In this document: piece after piece, positions 20,438 through 30,741 of the stretch
How the letters are laid out: each line of letters begins with the position of its first letter
Position numbering within the stretch: the stretch's first letter is position 1
Source of the DNA: Gallionella sp.
Lineage (GTDB): Bacteria; Pseudomonadota; Gammaproteobacteria; Burkholderiales; Gallionellaceae
DNA length: 64,000 nucleotides
Assembly: GCA_028699065.1 (NCBI GenBank)
Contig: JAQVVH010000001.1
Coordinates: forward strand, 1,172,394 to 1,236,393
Direction of reading: 5' to 3'
The notes under the pieces: model-generated
Databases searched by the model: none
Told to the model about the DNA's origin: nothing
The model's input: only the letters and a program-made list of their open reading frames with translations
Made by a program: the position numbers and the translations under genes

Positions 20438-21919
20438 TTATTCCGCGACGATTTGCAGACTGAAGCCCCGGTTTTTCCAAGGTTTGCGTTCGTCCTGCAA
20501 TGCGGACTTGCTCAGCGGATTTTCCTCCAGCCAGGCAGCATCGAGCAGAATGTGGAATTTTGTTCCGCTAAATTTCCCGCGCAGCACCGGTAGGCGAGAG
20601 TTACTGCGGCTTCGGCAGAACAGCACGGCAAGGCGCAGGCTTAGGATGCAGGCGGCATCCTCGGCTGTCAGTGAAACCTGCCCCAGTTTTTCCAAGTTGC
20701 CGCGCTGGGCGAGCGCCAGCAGGCTGAGTGCGGCTTGCTCCCTTTTGGAAAAGCCCGGCATATCGGCATTTGCCAAGATGTAGGCACCATGTTTATGGTA
20801 ACCGCCGTGCGCCACACTGATGCCGATTTCATGCAATTTCGCGGCCCATTCCAGCAGCTGTAGCGCCGATTCTCCGGCATCCTCGCCCAGAAATTCCCGC
20901 GCGAAAAACAGAGCGAGTTGCGAGACGCGTTCAGCCTGCGCCATATCAACGTGATAACGCCGCATGAATTGCTGCACCGTAACTTCGCGCATGTCGTTGT
21001 GGTGAAAGCGCCCCCACAGATCGTACAGTACGCCTTCTCGCAGGGCGCCCAGCGCGGGCTGCATGCGCTCGATGCCGAGCTCGCAGAATGCGGCATACAT
21101 GATGGAAAATCCGCCGGCAAGAACGGGGAGGCGTTCGATTTTCAGTCCTGGCAGGCCGGCAAGATTTTGCACATTACCCGCCCGGAGCAATTCGTTGCGC
21201 AGCCACTCCAGTCCGTCACGCGTGATGCCGCGTTCGCTGATGCCGTTCTGTTCGAGGATGTCGCACAAAACACGCGCACTTCCGGAGGAGCCCAGTGCAA
21301 CGTCCCAGTTTTGGCTGGAAAAGTCGGTCGAAATGGTTTGCAGTTCGGCGCGAGCGGCCAATTCGGCTTGCTTCAGGCGTTGTTTGGTGATGTCCCCGCC
21401 CGGGAAAAAAATGTTGCTGAAACTTACGCAGCCCATGTACAGGCTTTTCAGATTCAGCGGCGTCAGGCCGTTACCAATAATGAACTCGGTGGAGCCACCA
21501 CCGATATCCATGACCAGGCGGTTGTCCGAGGATTGCGGCAGGCCGTGCGCGACCCCCAGATAAATCAGGCGGGCCTCTTCAACGCCGGCAATCACTTCGA
21601 TTGGAAATCCCAACACATGTTCAGCTTGCGGAATAAAGTCGGCAGCATTTTTTGCCACCCGCAGGGAATTGGTGCCGACAACACGTACCGCCTCTCGCGG
21701 TAGGCCGCGCAAACGCTCGGCGAAGTGGCTCAGTGCAGTCAGCGCACGTTGCTGGGCTTCCGCGTCGAGATATTTTTCCGGGGTGAGGCCGGCAGCCAGG
21801 CGCACATGCTCACGCAGGCCATCCAGCATGTAGAGCTGCTCGCCTTCGACCCTTGCCACCTGGAGCCGGAAGCTGTTCGACCCCAGGTCGATGGCGGCGA
21901 GGATCGGCTGATGCTGCAC
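20438..21919 (-). CDS. ppx: Exopolyphosphatase
   Basis: A 493-residue Ppx/GppA phosphatase that releases phosphate from polyphosphate. The ASKHA-fold phosphate loops are AAIDLGSNSFRLQVA near the start and VMDIGGGSTEFIIG around 140; a C-terminal HD-like domain follows (AAKLHEIGISVAHGGYHKHG). It starts with GTG, and the phoU TAG and this GTG share one base (TAGTG), so translation is probably coupled. It converges on polA with 19 nt between the stops. Confidence 0.95.
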   Translation of the reverse strand: MQHQPILAAIDLGSNSFRLQVARVEGEQLYMLDGLREHVRLAAGLTPEKYLDAEAQQRALTALSHFAERLRGLPREAVRVVGTNSLRVAKNAADFIPQAEHVLGFPIEVIAGVEEARLIYLGVAHGLPQSSDNRLVMDIGGGSTEFIIGNGLTPLNLKSLYMGCVSFSNIFFPGGDITKQRLKQAELAARAELQTISTDFSSQNWDVALGSSGSARVLCDILEQNGISERGITRDGLEWLRNELLRAGNVQNLAGLPGLKIERLPVLAGGFSIMYAAFCELGIERMQPALGALREGVLYDLWGRFHHNDMREVTVQQFMRRYHVDMAQAERVSQLALFFAREFLGEDAGESALQLLEWAAKLHEIGISVAHGGYHKHGAYILANADMPGFSKREQAALSLLALAQRGNLEKLGQVSLTAEDAACILSLRLAVLFCRSRSNSRLPVLRGKFSGTKFHILLDAAWLEENPLSKSALQDERKPWKNRGFSLQIVAE

Positions 21920-22623
21920 TACTGTTGAATTTCGCGGTCGATTTCGTCGACGGTGACGTGGCGCACGTCGCGTCCCTTGACCATGTAAATCACATATTCG
22001 GCAATGTTCTTGGCGTGGTCGCCCATACGCTCAATGGCTTTGGCCACGAAGAGAATTTCCAGCGCGGTGGAAATAGTGCGAGGGTCTTCCATCATGAAGG
22101 TGATGAGGTAGCGCATGATGGAGCGGAATTCGTCATCCACCTGTGCATCCATGCGCACGACTTCTGCGGCCAGTACCACATCCAGGCGGGCAAACGCATC
22201 GAGCGACTTGCGCAGCATGTCCAGCGCGATGTCGGAAGCATGCTTGATTTCCTGGTAGCGCGGCGGATTGAGGCCGCTCTTTTGCGACAGAAGCGTGGCC
22301 ATCCGGGCGATTTTCTCGGCTTCGTCGCCGATACGCTCGAGGTCGGTGATGGTTTTTACCACGGTCATAATCATGCGCAGGTCGCCCGCGGTCGGTTGCC
22401 GGCGGGCGATCACATGACTGCAGGCCTCGTCGATCTTGACCTCCAGCGCATTGACGCGGTGATCATCCTCGATCACCCGAGTCATCAGCGGAACATCACT
22501 GTCCAGCAGGGATTGAACCGCGCTGATGATCTGGCTTTCGACCAGTCCGCCCATTTGCAGCACATTGGCACGGATGGATTCCAGCTCGGCATCAAACTGG
22601 CGGGAAATATGTTCGTTAGGCAT
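21919..22623 (-). CDS. phoU: Phosphate-signalling protein PhoU
   Basis: A 234-residue PhoU with two three-helix repeats, each with the metal-binding pattern (ERIGDEAEKIARM and ERMGDHAKNIAEYVIYMVKG). It damps the PhoR/PhoB response and Pst transport when phosphate is plentiful. The ribosome binding site CAGGAAAG precedes the ATG. No pst genes are near; it forms a two-gene unit with ppx behind a Pho-box-like site. Confidence 0.97.
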   Translation of the reverse strand: MPNEHISRQFDAELESIRANVLQMGGLVESQIISAVQSLLDSDVPLMTRVIEDDHRVNALEVKIDEACSHVIARRQPTAGDLRMIMTVVKTITDLERIGDEAEKIARMATLLSQKSGLNPPRYQEIKHASDIALDMLRKSLDAFARLDVVLAAEVVRMDAQVDDEFRSIMRYLITFMMEDPRTISTALEILFVAKAIERMGDHAKNIAEYVIYMVKGRDVRHVTVDEIDREIQQ

Positions 22624-22652
22624 GCGAGTCTTTCCTGAAAAAATTACGACCT

Positions 22653-22686
22653 AGTCTAGGTGAGCATTATGACGATTTGATGACGC
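22653..22686 (-). promoter_or_regulatory. Pho-box-like promoter of phoU-ppx
   Basis: On the minus strand two heptamers GCGTCAT and TCGTCAT are separated by exactly 4 nt (CAAA; 22669-22686), the spacing of a PhoB box (CTGTCAT-N4-CTGTCAT). Ten nt further is TAGACT (22653-22658), a plausible -10. The -10 lies within a perfect 13-nt palindrome ACCTAGTCTAGGT (22649-22661). This is an inference from pattern. Confidence 0.5.
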
Positions 22687-22692
22687 CGGTTT

Positions 22693-23355
22693 TCAGGCCG
22701 TCATGGTTTTGACGCCTTCGGGCGTGCCTAGCAGCAACACATCCGCCCCGCGGCGTGCAAACAGCCCGTTGGTTACCACGCCGGCCAGCTGATTCAGCGC
22801 TGTTTCCAGCTCGACCGGATTCATGATTTGCAGGCCGTGCACGTCAAGAATCACGTTGCCGTTGTCCGTGGTAAAACCTTCGCGCAGTTTGGGTTGTCCG
22901 CCCAGTTTTACCAGCTCGCGGGCAATATAGCTGCGCGCCATGGGAATCACTTCGACCGGCAGCGGGAACTTGCCCAGCACATCCACCAGCTTGCTGGCGT
23001 CGCAGACGCAAATGAATTTTTTGCTTGCCGCTGCAACGATTTTTTCGCGTGTCAGTGCACCGCCACCACCTTTGACCATGTGCATATGGCGCGTGATTTC
23101 ATCGGCGCCATCGACATACACAGGCAAGTCACCCGCTTCGTTCAGCGAAACAACCTCGATGCCGTGGCCCTGCAAGCGCTTGGCGGAGGCTTCCGAGCTT
23201 GCAACCGCCGCGCGGATTTTGTGCTTGATCTTTGCCAGTTCGTCGATAAAGAAATTGGCGGTGGAGCCGGTGCCCACACCCACGATGGAATCGACCGGTA
23301 CATATTCAATCGCGGCTTTGGCGACGGCTTGCTTCAATTCGTCTTGCGTCATCAT
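22693..23355 (-). CDS. rpiA: Ribose-5-phosphate isomerase A
   Basis: RpiA (about 220 residues) interconverts ribose 5-phosphate and ribulose 5-phosphate, feeding the pentose phosphate and Calvin cycles. Motifs: [44 protein letters not shown] and [11 protein letters not shown]. The start is unsure: [11 protein letters not shown] at 23355/23352 matches the usual start, while an ATG at 23373 adds six residues. Confidence 0.96.
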   Translation of the reverse strand: MMTQDELKQAVAKAAIEYVPVDSIVGVGTGSTANFFIDELAKIKHKIRAAVASSEASAKRLQGHGIEVVSLNEAGDLPVYVDGADEITRHMHMVKGGGGALTREKIVAAASKKFICVCDASKLVDVLGKFPLPVEVIPMARSYIARELVKLGGQPKLREGFTTDNGNVILDVHGLQIMNPVELETALNQLAGVVTNGLFARRGADVLLLGTPEGVKTMTA

Positions 23356-23423
23356 GTTGGCACTCACTTTCATAAATAAGCTTAATCGTGCGCCATTATT
23401 GCAGGAATCATGGGGCAGGGAAA

Positions 23424-23452
23424 CTGGCAGGGCGGCTCTTCGCGGGTATAGA
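23424..23452 (+). promoter_or_regulatory. Putative sigma-70 promoter of pgm
   Basis: CTGGCA (23424-23429) and TATAGA (23447-23452) are separated by 17 nt; the -10 is followed by ATGCC. The distance to the pgm ATG is 40 nt, with ribosome binding site GGGAGG. Confidence 0.5.
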
Positions 23453-23468
23453 ATGCCAAAAATTTTGA

Positions 23469-25124
<1,656 letters not shown>

Positions 25125-25129
25125 GCCGC

Positions 25130-25135
25130 TATAAT
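25130..25135 (+). promoter_or_regulatory. Putative -10 element of ridA
   Basis: A perfect TATAAT follows the pgm stop by 5 nt and is followed by TCACCCGC. No clear -35 at 16-18 nt. If used, transcription would begin just before the 25146 hairpin, so the hairpin would form the very start of the ridA leader. Confidence 0.4.
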
Positions 25136-25145
25136 TCACCCGCAC

Positions 25146-25174
25146 AAACCGCGCCGCCGGCGCGGTTTCGTTTT
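25146..25174 (+). terminator. Rho-independent terminator after pgm
   Basis: A perfect 10-bp stem AAACCGCGCC (25146-25155) / GGCGCGGTTT (25159-25168) with a 3-nt loop, followed by CGTTTT. The T run is short, so termination may be partial. Confidence 0.7.
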
Positions 25175-25190
25175 GAGACAGGAGCCCTAC

Positions 25191-25571
25191 ATGAGCAAAC
25201 AGATTATCCAGACTGCAGAAGCGCCGGCCGCGATCGGCACCTACTCGCAGGCCGTTCGCGTCGGCGATACCGTTTATCTTTCCGGCCAGATCGGGCTTGA
25301 TCCGGCCAGCATGCAAATGGTTGACGGCATTGAAGCGCAAATTCACCAGGTCTTTGTCAATATGCGCGCCGTGACCAATGCCGCCGGCGGCAGCCTCAAC
25401 GACGTCGTCAAGCTGAACATCTTTCTGACCGACCTCGGCCATTTTGCAAAAGTGAACGAGATCATGTCCGGCTATTTTCAGCAGCCCTATCCCGCGCGTG
25501 CAGCCGTCGGCGTGGCATCGTTGCCGCGCGGTGCGCTGGTCGAAGCCGATGGCGTGATGTGCATCGCCTGA
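25191..25571 (+). CDS. ridA: RidA-family enamine/imine deaminase
   Basis: A 126-residue Rid protein that hydrolyses reactive 2-aminoacrylate-type enamines from PLP enzymes. It has the family blocks [45 protein letters not shown] and the substrate Arg region [18 protein letters not shown]. The ATG at 25191 follows AGGAG by 6 nt. It precedes recG by 25 nt. Confidence 0.95.
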   Translation: MSKQIIQTAEAPAAIGTYSQAVRVGDTVYLSGQIGLDPASMQMVDGIEAQIHQVFVNMRAVTNAAGGSLNDVVKLNIFLTDLGHFAKVNEIMSGYFQQPYPARAAVGVASLPRGALVEADGVMCIA

Positions 25572-25596
25572 TTTAGGCAAAACGGCGCGTCAGCGC

Positions 25597-27741
25597 ATGC
25601 AAAAACTTTCCCCCGCAACGCTGGGCAAACTCGCCAAGTTGGGCATCCGCCAACGCGCGGATTTGCTGTTGCATCTGCCGCTGCGTTACGAAGATGAAAC
25701 CCGGCTGACGCCGATCACTGCATTGCAGCCGGGTGAAACAGCGCAAATCGAAGGCATTGTGACGCGCTGTGAAGTGGCCTATCGTCCGCGCCGAACATTG
25801 ATGTGCCGCCTGCGCGATGACACGGGCGAGCTGGTGCTGCGTTTTCTGAATTTTTATCCCAGCCAGCAAAAACAACTCGCCGAAGGCAAACGCATCCGCG
25901 CGCTGGGTGAGGCCAGACTGGGCTATTTCGGACTGGAAATGGTGCATCCCAAATGCCGTGCAGTTGAAGCGGAGGCGCCGCTCAATACCGGCCTGACGCC
26001 GGTCTATCCCACCACGGCCGGACTTTCGCAAATCCTGTTGCGCAAACTGATCGCCGGGGCCCTGAACACCCTGCCGCTCGAAGATACCGTCCCGGACAGT
26101 TTGCTTCAGCGGCTTGAATTGCCGGGTTTCGCCGAAGCCTTGCGGCTGTTGCACAATCCACCGCCGGAAATTTTGCCGGACGCGCTGGAAACACGCAGCC
26201 ATCCAGCCTGGCAACGCATCAAATTTGACGAGCTGCTGGCGCAGCAGATATCCATGCGCAGGCATCATCGCGAACGTCAGCGCCGCATCGCCCCATCGCT
26301 GCAGTCTTCCGGCAGTTTGTCGGTACGCCTGCTGGCAGCGTTGCCGTTCGGTCTCACCGCCGCGCAACAAAAAGTCCGCGCTGAAATCAGTGCGGATCTG
26401 GTGCGGGCGCATCCCATGCAGCGCCTGCTGCTGGGCGATGTTGGCAGCGGCAAAACCATCGTTGCGACGCTCGCGGCTTTGCAGGCCATCGAAAGCGGCT
26501 ATCAGGTTGCGCTCATGGCGCCCACCGAAATTCTCGCCGAACAGCATTTCCTCAAATTGCGTGATTGGCTGACGCCCCTGGGTGTTGCGCCGGTTTGGCT
26601 TTCCGGCAGCCTGAAAAAAAAGGACAAACTTGTTGCCACGCAACGCATTGCCTCGGGTGAAACGATGCTCGCCATCGGCACCCACGCGCTGTTCCAGGCG
26701 CAGGTTGAGTTCAACCGGCTGGGATTAGTTATCGTGGACGAGCAACACAAGTTTGGCGTGCACCAGCGGCTCTCACTGCGAAATAAAGGCAAGGTTGAGA
26801 ATTCAATTTCGAAGGTCAAACAAGGCGGCAACGAGCCAGCGACGCAGGCAGTGCAAGTAGTACGGCAAGAAACTGGTGAGGATGCCAACGCAGTTTCACC
26901 GATGAAACTGGATTATCAAGAGCCGCATCAGCTCATGATGAGCGCCACCCCCATCCCCCGCACGCTGGCGATGAGCTATTACGCTGATCTCGATGTTTCC
27001 GTGATCGATGAACTCCCGCCGGGACGCACGCCGGTAGTGACCAAGCTGGTGAGCGATACCCGTCGCGAAGAGGTTTTCGAGCGCGTGCGTATCGCCTGTC
27101 TGGACGGTCGCCAGGCTTACTGGGTTTGCCCGCTGATCGAGGAATCGGAAGCATTACAATTGCAAACCGCGCTGGAAACATTCGAAACGATCTCCGCCGC
27201 ATTTCCGGAGCTGCGCATCGGGCTGGTGCACGGCAGGCTGGCCAACGAAGAAAAAGCGACCGTCATGGCCGCATTCAAGGCGGGCGAACTGCAATTGCTC
27301 GTGGCCACCACCGTCATCGAAGTCGGCGTGGATGTGCCGAACGCCAGCCTGATGATCATCGACCATGCCGAGCGCATGGGGCTGGCCCAGTTGCACCAGC
27401 TGCGCGGCCGGGTGGGGCGCGGCGCGGCCGAAAGCACGTGTGTGCTGTTGTATCAGTCGCCCCTGTCAGAACTCGCGCGGGCGCGACTCAAGGTCATTTA
27501 CGAAAATACCGACGGCTTCGAAATCGCCCGCCAGGATTTACAATTGCGCGGCCCCGGAGAACTGCTGGGCGCGCGACAAAGCGGCGTCGCCATGCTGCGT
27601 TTTGCCGACATCGAGGCCGACGAGAAATTGCTCGACCACGCCCGGCAAATCTCGGATACGCTGCTTAACGAAGCGCCTGAAATTGCCCAGGCCCACTTAC
27701 GCCGATGGATGGCCCACACGCATGACTACTGGCAAGTTTGA
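25597..27741 (+). CDS. recG: ATP-dependent DNA helicase RecG, with an extra internal segment
   Basis: RecG (714 residues) remodels stalled forks. An N-terminal wedge/OB domain is followed by helicase lobes: Walker A GDVGSGKT, VIVDEQHKFGVHQR, MMSATPIPRTLAM, VATTVIEVGVDVPNA and QLRGRVGRG. Between HQRLSLRNKG and PHQLMMSATP lie about 46 residues (397-442) where other RecG proteins have only a few; it stays in frame, is hydrophilic and shows no motif I know. The gene overlaps ubiC by 20 nt. Confidence 0.95.
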   Translation: MQKLSPATLGKLAKLGIRQRADLLLHLPLRYEDETRLTPITALQPGETAQIEGIVTRCEVAYRPRRTLMCRLRDDTGELVLRFLNFYPSQQKQLAEGKRIRALGEARLGYFGLEMVHPKCRAVEAEAPLNTGLTPVYPTTAGLSQILLRKLIAGALNTLPLEDTVPDSLLQRLELPGFAEALRLLHNPPPEILPDALETRSHPAWQRIKFDELLAQQISMRRHHRERQRRIAPSLQSSGSLSVRLLAALPFGLTAAQQKVRAEISADLVRAHPMQRLLLGDVGSGKTIVATLAALQAIESGYQVALMAPTEILAEQHFLKLRDWLTPLGVAPVWLSGSLKKKDKLVATQRIASGETMLAIGTHALFQAQVEFNRLGLVIVDEQHKFGVHQRLSLRNKGKVENSISKVKQGGNEPATQAVQVVRQETGEDANAVSPMKLDYQEPHQLMMSATPIPRTLAMSYYADLDVSVIDELPPGRTPVVTKLVSDTRREEVFERVRIACLDGRQAYWVCPLIEESEALQLQTALETFETISAAFPELRIGLVHGRLANEEKATVMAAFKAGELQLLVATTVIEVGVDVPNASLMIIDHAERMGLAQLHQLRGRVGRGAAESTCVLLYQSPLSELARARLKVIYENTDGFEIARQDLQLRGPGELLGARQSGVAMLRFADIEADEKLLDHARQISDTLLNEAPEIAQAHLRRWMAHTHDYWQV

Positions 27742-28261
27742 CACCTATTGGAACGCCGCTGCGCTTGGCAGCCCGCCCGCACTCTTTCCCTGGTTGCGGG
27801 ATCGGGGGTCGCTCACCCTGCGCATTCAGCAGCGCTGCAACGAATTTGCGGTAAGACCCGTGCGGGAAGGTATGGCGCGGATTGCGCTCGACGAATCGGC
27901 GGTCCTCGGCATTGCGCCGCAACAGCGCGCCTGGTCGCGCGAAGTTTTTTTGCTCGCCGATGGAGTGCCCGTTGTATTCGCGCACAGCGCCTGCGCGGCA
28001 TCGGATTTGCGCGGCCCCTGGGCGGCCCTCCGCAATCTGGGCAGCAAACCGCTCGGCGCACTCTTGTTTGCGCATCCTCTGGTGCAGCGCCTGCCGCTGC
28101 ATTTCAAGGCTTTATCACCCCACCATCCCTTGTACCGCAGCGCCACGAAGGGGGTGCAAAATCCACCCCGGCGGCTCTGGGCACGGCGCTCGCGCTTCAC
28201 CCTGCACGGCGCGCCGCTGCTCGTGACGGAAGTTTTTTTGCCGGGGATTTTGTCGCTTTAA
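27722..28261 (+). CDS. ubiC: Chorismate--pyruvate lyase
   Basis: UbiC (179 residues) splits chorismate into 4-hydroxybenzoate and pyruvate, the first committed step of ubiquinone synthesis. It is recognised by WSREVFLLADGVPVVFAHS, GSKPLGALLFAHPLV and the C-terminal WARRSRFTLHGAPLLVTEVF with the conserved Glu. The ATG at 27722 lies within the end of recG. Its natural partner ubiA is displaced 2.5 kb downstream by accessory DNA. Confidence 0.92.
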   Translation: MTTGKFDTYWNAAALGSPPALFPWLRDRGSLTLRIQQRCNEFAVRPVREGMARIALDESAVLGIAPQQRAWSREVFLLADGVPVVFAHSACAASDLRGPWAALRNLGSKPLGALLFAHPLVQRLPLHFKALSPHHPLYRSATKGVQNPPRRLWARRSRFTLHGAPLLVTEVFLPGILSL

Positions 28262-28268
28262 CCCGTAT

Positions 28269-29150
28269 TTATTGCGATATTGAAATTTTATTTTTTCCGG
28301 AACGCTTTGCGTGATACATCGCCTGATCTGCGCCGCGGATAAGATCAGATTCACTACTGCCATGATCCGGAAATATAGCGATTCCTATACTGGAAGAGAT
28401 TGAATGTTTTCTTTCTTCAATATCGAATACTTCCAGAAGGGATTTGCGAATTTTTTCACCTACTAAAAAAGCGTCTTCCTGAGTAGATATATTTTCGAGT
28501 AGGACGATAAATTCATCGCCTCCAATTCTGCAAGCGGTATCCGATTTTCTTATGCAAGCAGAAATTCTTCTTGCTGTTTCTTGTAATATTCGGTCGCCGA
28601 CATCATGGCCATGCAGGTCGTTGACTTGTTTGAATTGGTCAAGATCCAGGAAAAGAATGGCCAGTTTTTCATCTTTCCGTTTGGCTAGCGCCAGCAACTT
28701 TTCAGTAATTTCAAGGAACAGGTTGCGATTCACCAAGCCCGTTAGCGGGTCTCGCTGGCTCATCACTCGCATTTGCTCTTCGGCTTCACGTCGTTCGGTC
28801 AGGTCATATATTGTGCCAAGTATGATTGGCATCTGATCGATAATTTGCATCGTCGTTGCCACCTCGACCCACTTGGTGTCGCCGGAACGTGTTTTTATCC
28901 TACCCTCACTACGTAAGGGTGCATTTTCAGGCCAATGTGTGCCGTGTTCTAGTATTTCCCAAGGGTTTTGGATATCGGTCTCGAGCAGTTTTGAGAAAGG
29001 AAAATTCAGCAACTCATTGTCACCAAAGCCACAGATTAAGCTAAGCGCTCTATTGGTGTAGATGAACTTTCCTTCCGATAATGCAAAAGCGCCAATTCTG
29101 GAGGAATTGATCAGTTGTTGAATATGGAGAAAAACATTCTTTGAGTTCAT
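28269..29150 (-). CDS. PAS-GGDEF diguanylate cyclase
   Basis: A 293-residue soluble protein: PAS domain (about 10-120, ending in the PAC stretch IYDLTERREAEEQ) and a GGDEF domain (about 130-290). The catalytic GGDEF is intact (210-214) and an inhibitory I-site RKSD (201-204) sits exactly five residues before it, so it should make cyclic di-GMP with product inhibition. No membrane segment. The gene is visibly richer in A+T than its neighbours, faces against the surrounding ubi genes, and is part of the insertion between ubiC and ubiA. Confidence 0.95.
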   Translation of the reverse strand: MNSKNVFLHIQQLINSSRIGAFALSEGKFIYTNRALSLICGFGDNELLNFPFSKLLETDIQNPWEILEHGTHWPENAPLRSEGRIKTRSGDTKWVEVATTMQIIDQMPIILGTIYDLTERREAEEQMRVMSQRDPLTGLVNRNLFLEITEKLLALAKRKDEKLAILFLDLDQFKQVNDLHGHDVGDRILQETARRISACIRKSDTACRIGGDEFIVLLENISTQEDAFLVGEKIRKSLLEVFDIEERKHSISSSIGIAIFPDHGSSESDLIRGADQAMYHAKRSGKNKISISQ

Positions 29151-29350
29151 GTTGGTGTCGGTGCTCTATCAGCGTTGGTAATATTCTTGCTCAACGGGAA
29201 AAATTGAGCAGAAAATTGTACTGCAGGGGTGGCAAGGCGGCAGACGGTAGATATTGCGAGGCATGACCTATGACCGGATACCGCTCTTAATTTCGTTTGG
29301 ACGTATCAAAACATTTCAATTGGCCGATATATTGGATTACACTTGGCCGC

Positions 29351-30598
29351 ATGACTGATCCTGTTTTTCATCCCCGATTCTCACTTTCTCACCTGACCGA
29401 GGCACTACAAGATACGCCTGTGGTGCTGATTCATGGCCCACGCCAATGCGGCAAGACCACGCTCGCCCGCGCGGTGGGTGATGCGGCTGGCTATGCCTAT
29501 ATCAGTTTCGACGATGATGTGTTGCGAGCATCCGTTTTGGCCGACCCCGTGGGGTTTGTGGCAGATTTGCCTGTCAAGGTGGTGCTGGATGAGGTGCAGC
29601 GGGTTCCTGAATTGTTTACGGCGCTGAAAGTCGCGGTTGATCGTGACCGTCGACCGGGGCGGTTCATTCTGACTGGCTCGGCCAACGTGCTATTGGTGCC
29701 AAAGTTGGCAGACTCGCTGGCAGGGCGCATGGAGATTTTGCGACTCCATCCACTCGCGCAGTCTGAACTGGCCGCAAAGCAGCCGGACTTTCTGGATGCG
29801 TTGTTTGGGGATGGATTCAAGACGAAGCAACAGGCAAGGCTGGGCAAGGAACTCGCCGACCGGATTGCCGCCGGTGGCTATCCCGCTGCGCTTGCTCGAC
29901 CGTCATCGCGCAGGCGTGCTACTTGGTATCGTGATTACATCGAAACGCTGGTGCAGCGCGACGTGCGGGATATGGCACGCATCAGCTCGCTGGATGTATT
30001 ACCACGCTTGCTGACATTATCAGCTGGGCAGACGGCGAGGTTACTCAATGTGTCCGATCTGGCATCGCCTTTTCAATTGAGCCGCCCGACGATTCGCGAT
30101 TATGTGACGTTACTCGCCCGTGTATTTTTGCTGGAAGAGTTGCCACCTTGGCATAACAACCGCTTTAGCAGGCTTGTAAAGACACCTAAGTTGCATTTGG
30201 GTGATACAGGGCTTGCCTGTGCCTTGCTGGGGGTGGATGCCGCAGCGTTATGGGCGGATCGCACCTTGCTGGGGCAGTTGTTGGAGACGTTTATTTTCCA
30301 GGAACTGCGCCGCCAAGCGAGTTGGCGGGATGACCCGATCAATTTCTATCACTTCCGGGACAAGGACGGTGTAGAGGTGGACATCGTATTGGAGGGGAGT
30401 GGTCAACGTGTGGCTGGTGTTGAGGTGAAAGCCTCTGCTACGGTAACGGCAAGTGATTTTCGTGGATTGCGAAAATTGAAGGAAAGCTTAGGAGAGCGTT
30501 TTGCTGGAGGTGTTGTTTTGTACGATGGCGAAGTCACAACCCCGTTTGGCGACAAGTTATTTGCTGTGCCAATACGCAGCCTGTGGGATGGTATCTGA
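29351..30598 (+). CDS. AAA_14 / DUF4143 ATP-binding protein
   Basis: A 415-residue protein: AAA_14 ATPase domain with Walker A GPRQCGKTT (29-37) and Walker B KVVLDEVQ (75-82), the sensor RFILTGSAN, then a winged-helix and DUF4143 region ending in a nuclease-like core (VEVDIVLE ... GVEVKAS). Such proteins are frequent, patchily distributed accessory genes, often near toxin-antitoxin or mobile DNA; the biochemical role is unsettled. The ATG at 29351 lacks a clear ribosome binding site; a TTG at 29297 would add 18 residues. Its stop overlaps the ATG of the UvrD-like relic. Confidence 0.9.
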   Translation: MTDPVFHPRFSLSHLTEALQDTPVVLIHGPRQCGKTTLARAVGDAAGYAYISFDDDVLRASVLADPVGFVADLPVKVVLDEVQRVPELFTALKVAVDRDRRPGRFILTGSANVLLVPKLADSLAGRMEILRLHPLAQSELAAKQPDFLDALFGDGFKTKQQARLGKELADRIAAGGYPAALARPSSRRRATWYRDYIETLVQRDVRDMARISSLDVLPRLLTLSAGQTARLLNVSDLASPFQLSRPTIRDYVTLLARVFLLEELPPWHNNRFSRLVKTPKLHLGDTGLACALLGVDAAALWADRTLLGQLLETFIFQELRRQASWRDDPINFYHFRDKDGVEVDIVLEGSGQRVAGVEVKASATVTASDFRGLRKLKESLGERFAGGVVLYDGEVTTPFGDKLFAVPIRSLWDGI

Positions 30599-30720
30599 TG
30601 GACTTCCTCATCGCCGACACATTCACCGATACTCGTGCGAGAGATCACCTGCTGGTAACAAGCGTTGATCCTGCTTCTGAATTCCTTGATGACTTGTTGG
30701 TTCACCAGCAGTTTGAGTAA
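30598..30720 (+). pseudogene. Internal-deletion relic of a UvrD-like helicase
   Basis: A 40-codon frame starts in the TGATG overlap with the DUF4143 gene. Its first residues MDFLIADTFTD match the N-terminus of a family of large UvrD-domain proteins that begin FLIADTFTDSLARL. The rest, TRARDHLLVTSVDPASEF and LDDLL, matches the C-terminal motif VI end of the same family. The middle (several hundred residues, all ATPase motifs) is missing, so the frame looks like an in-frame fusion of both ends left by a deletion. Family match is from memory. Confidence 0.7.
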
Positions 30721-30741
30721 AACCAAATTTGATTTTTATCC

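Noticed and set aside
20428..20445. Short hairpin CGGAAT/ATTCCG between polA and ppx
   Set aside because: Only 6 bp, no T run on either strand, overlaps the ppx stop; not called as a terminator.
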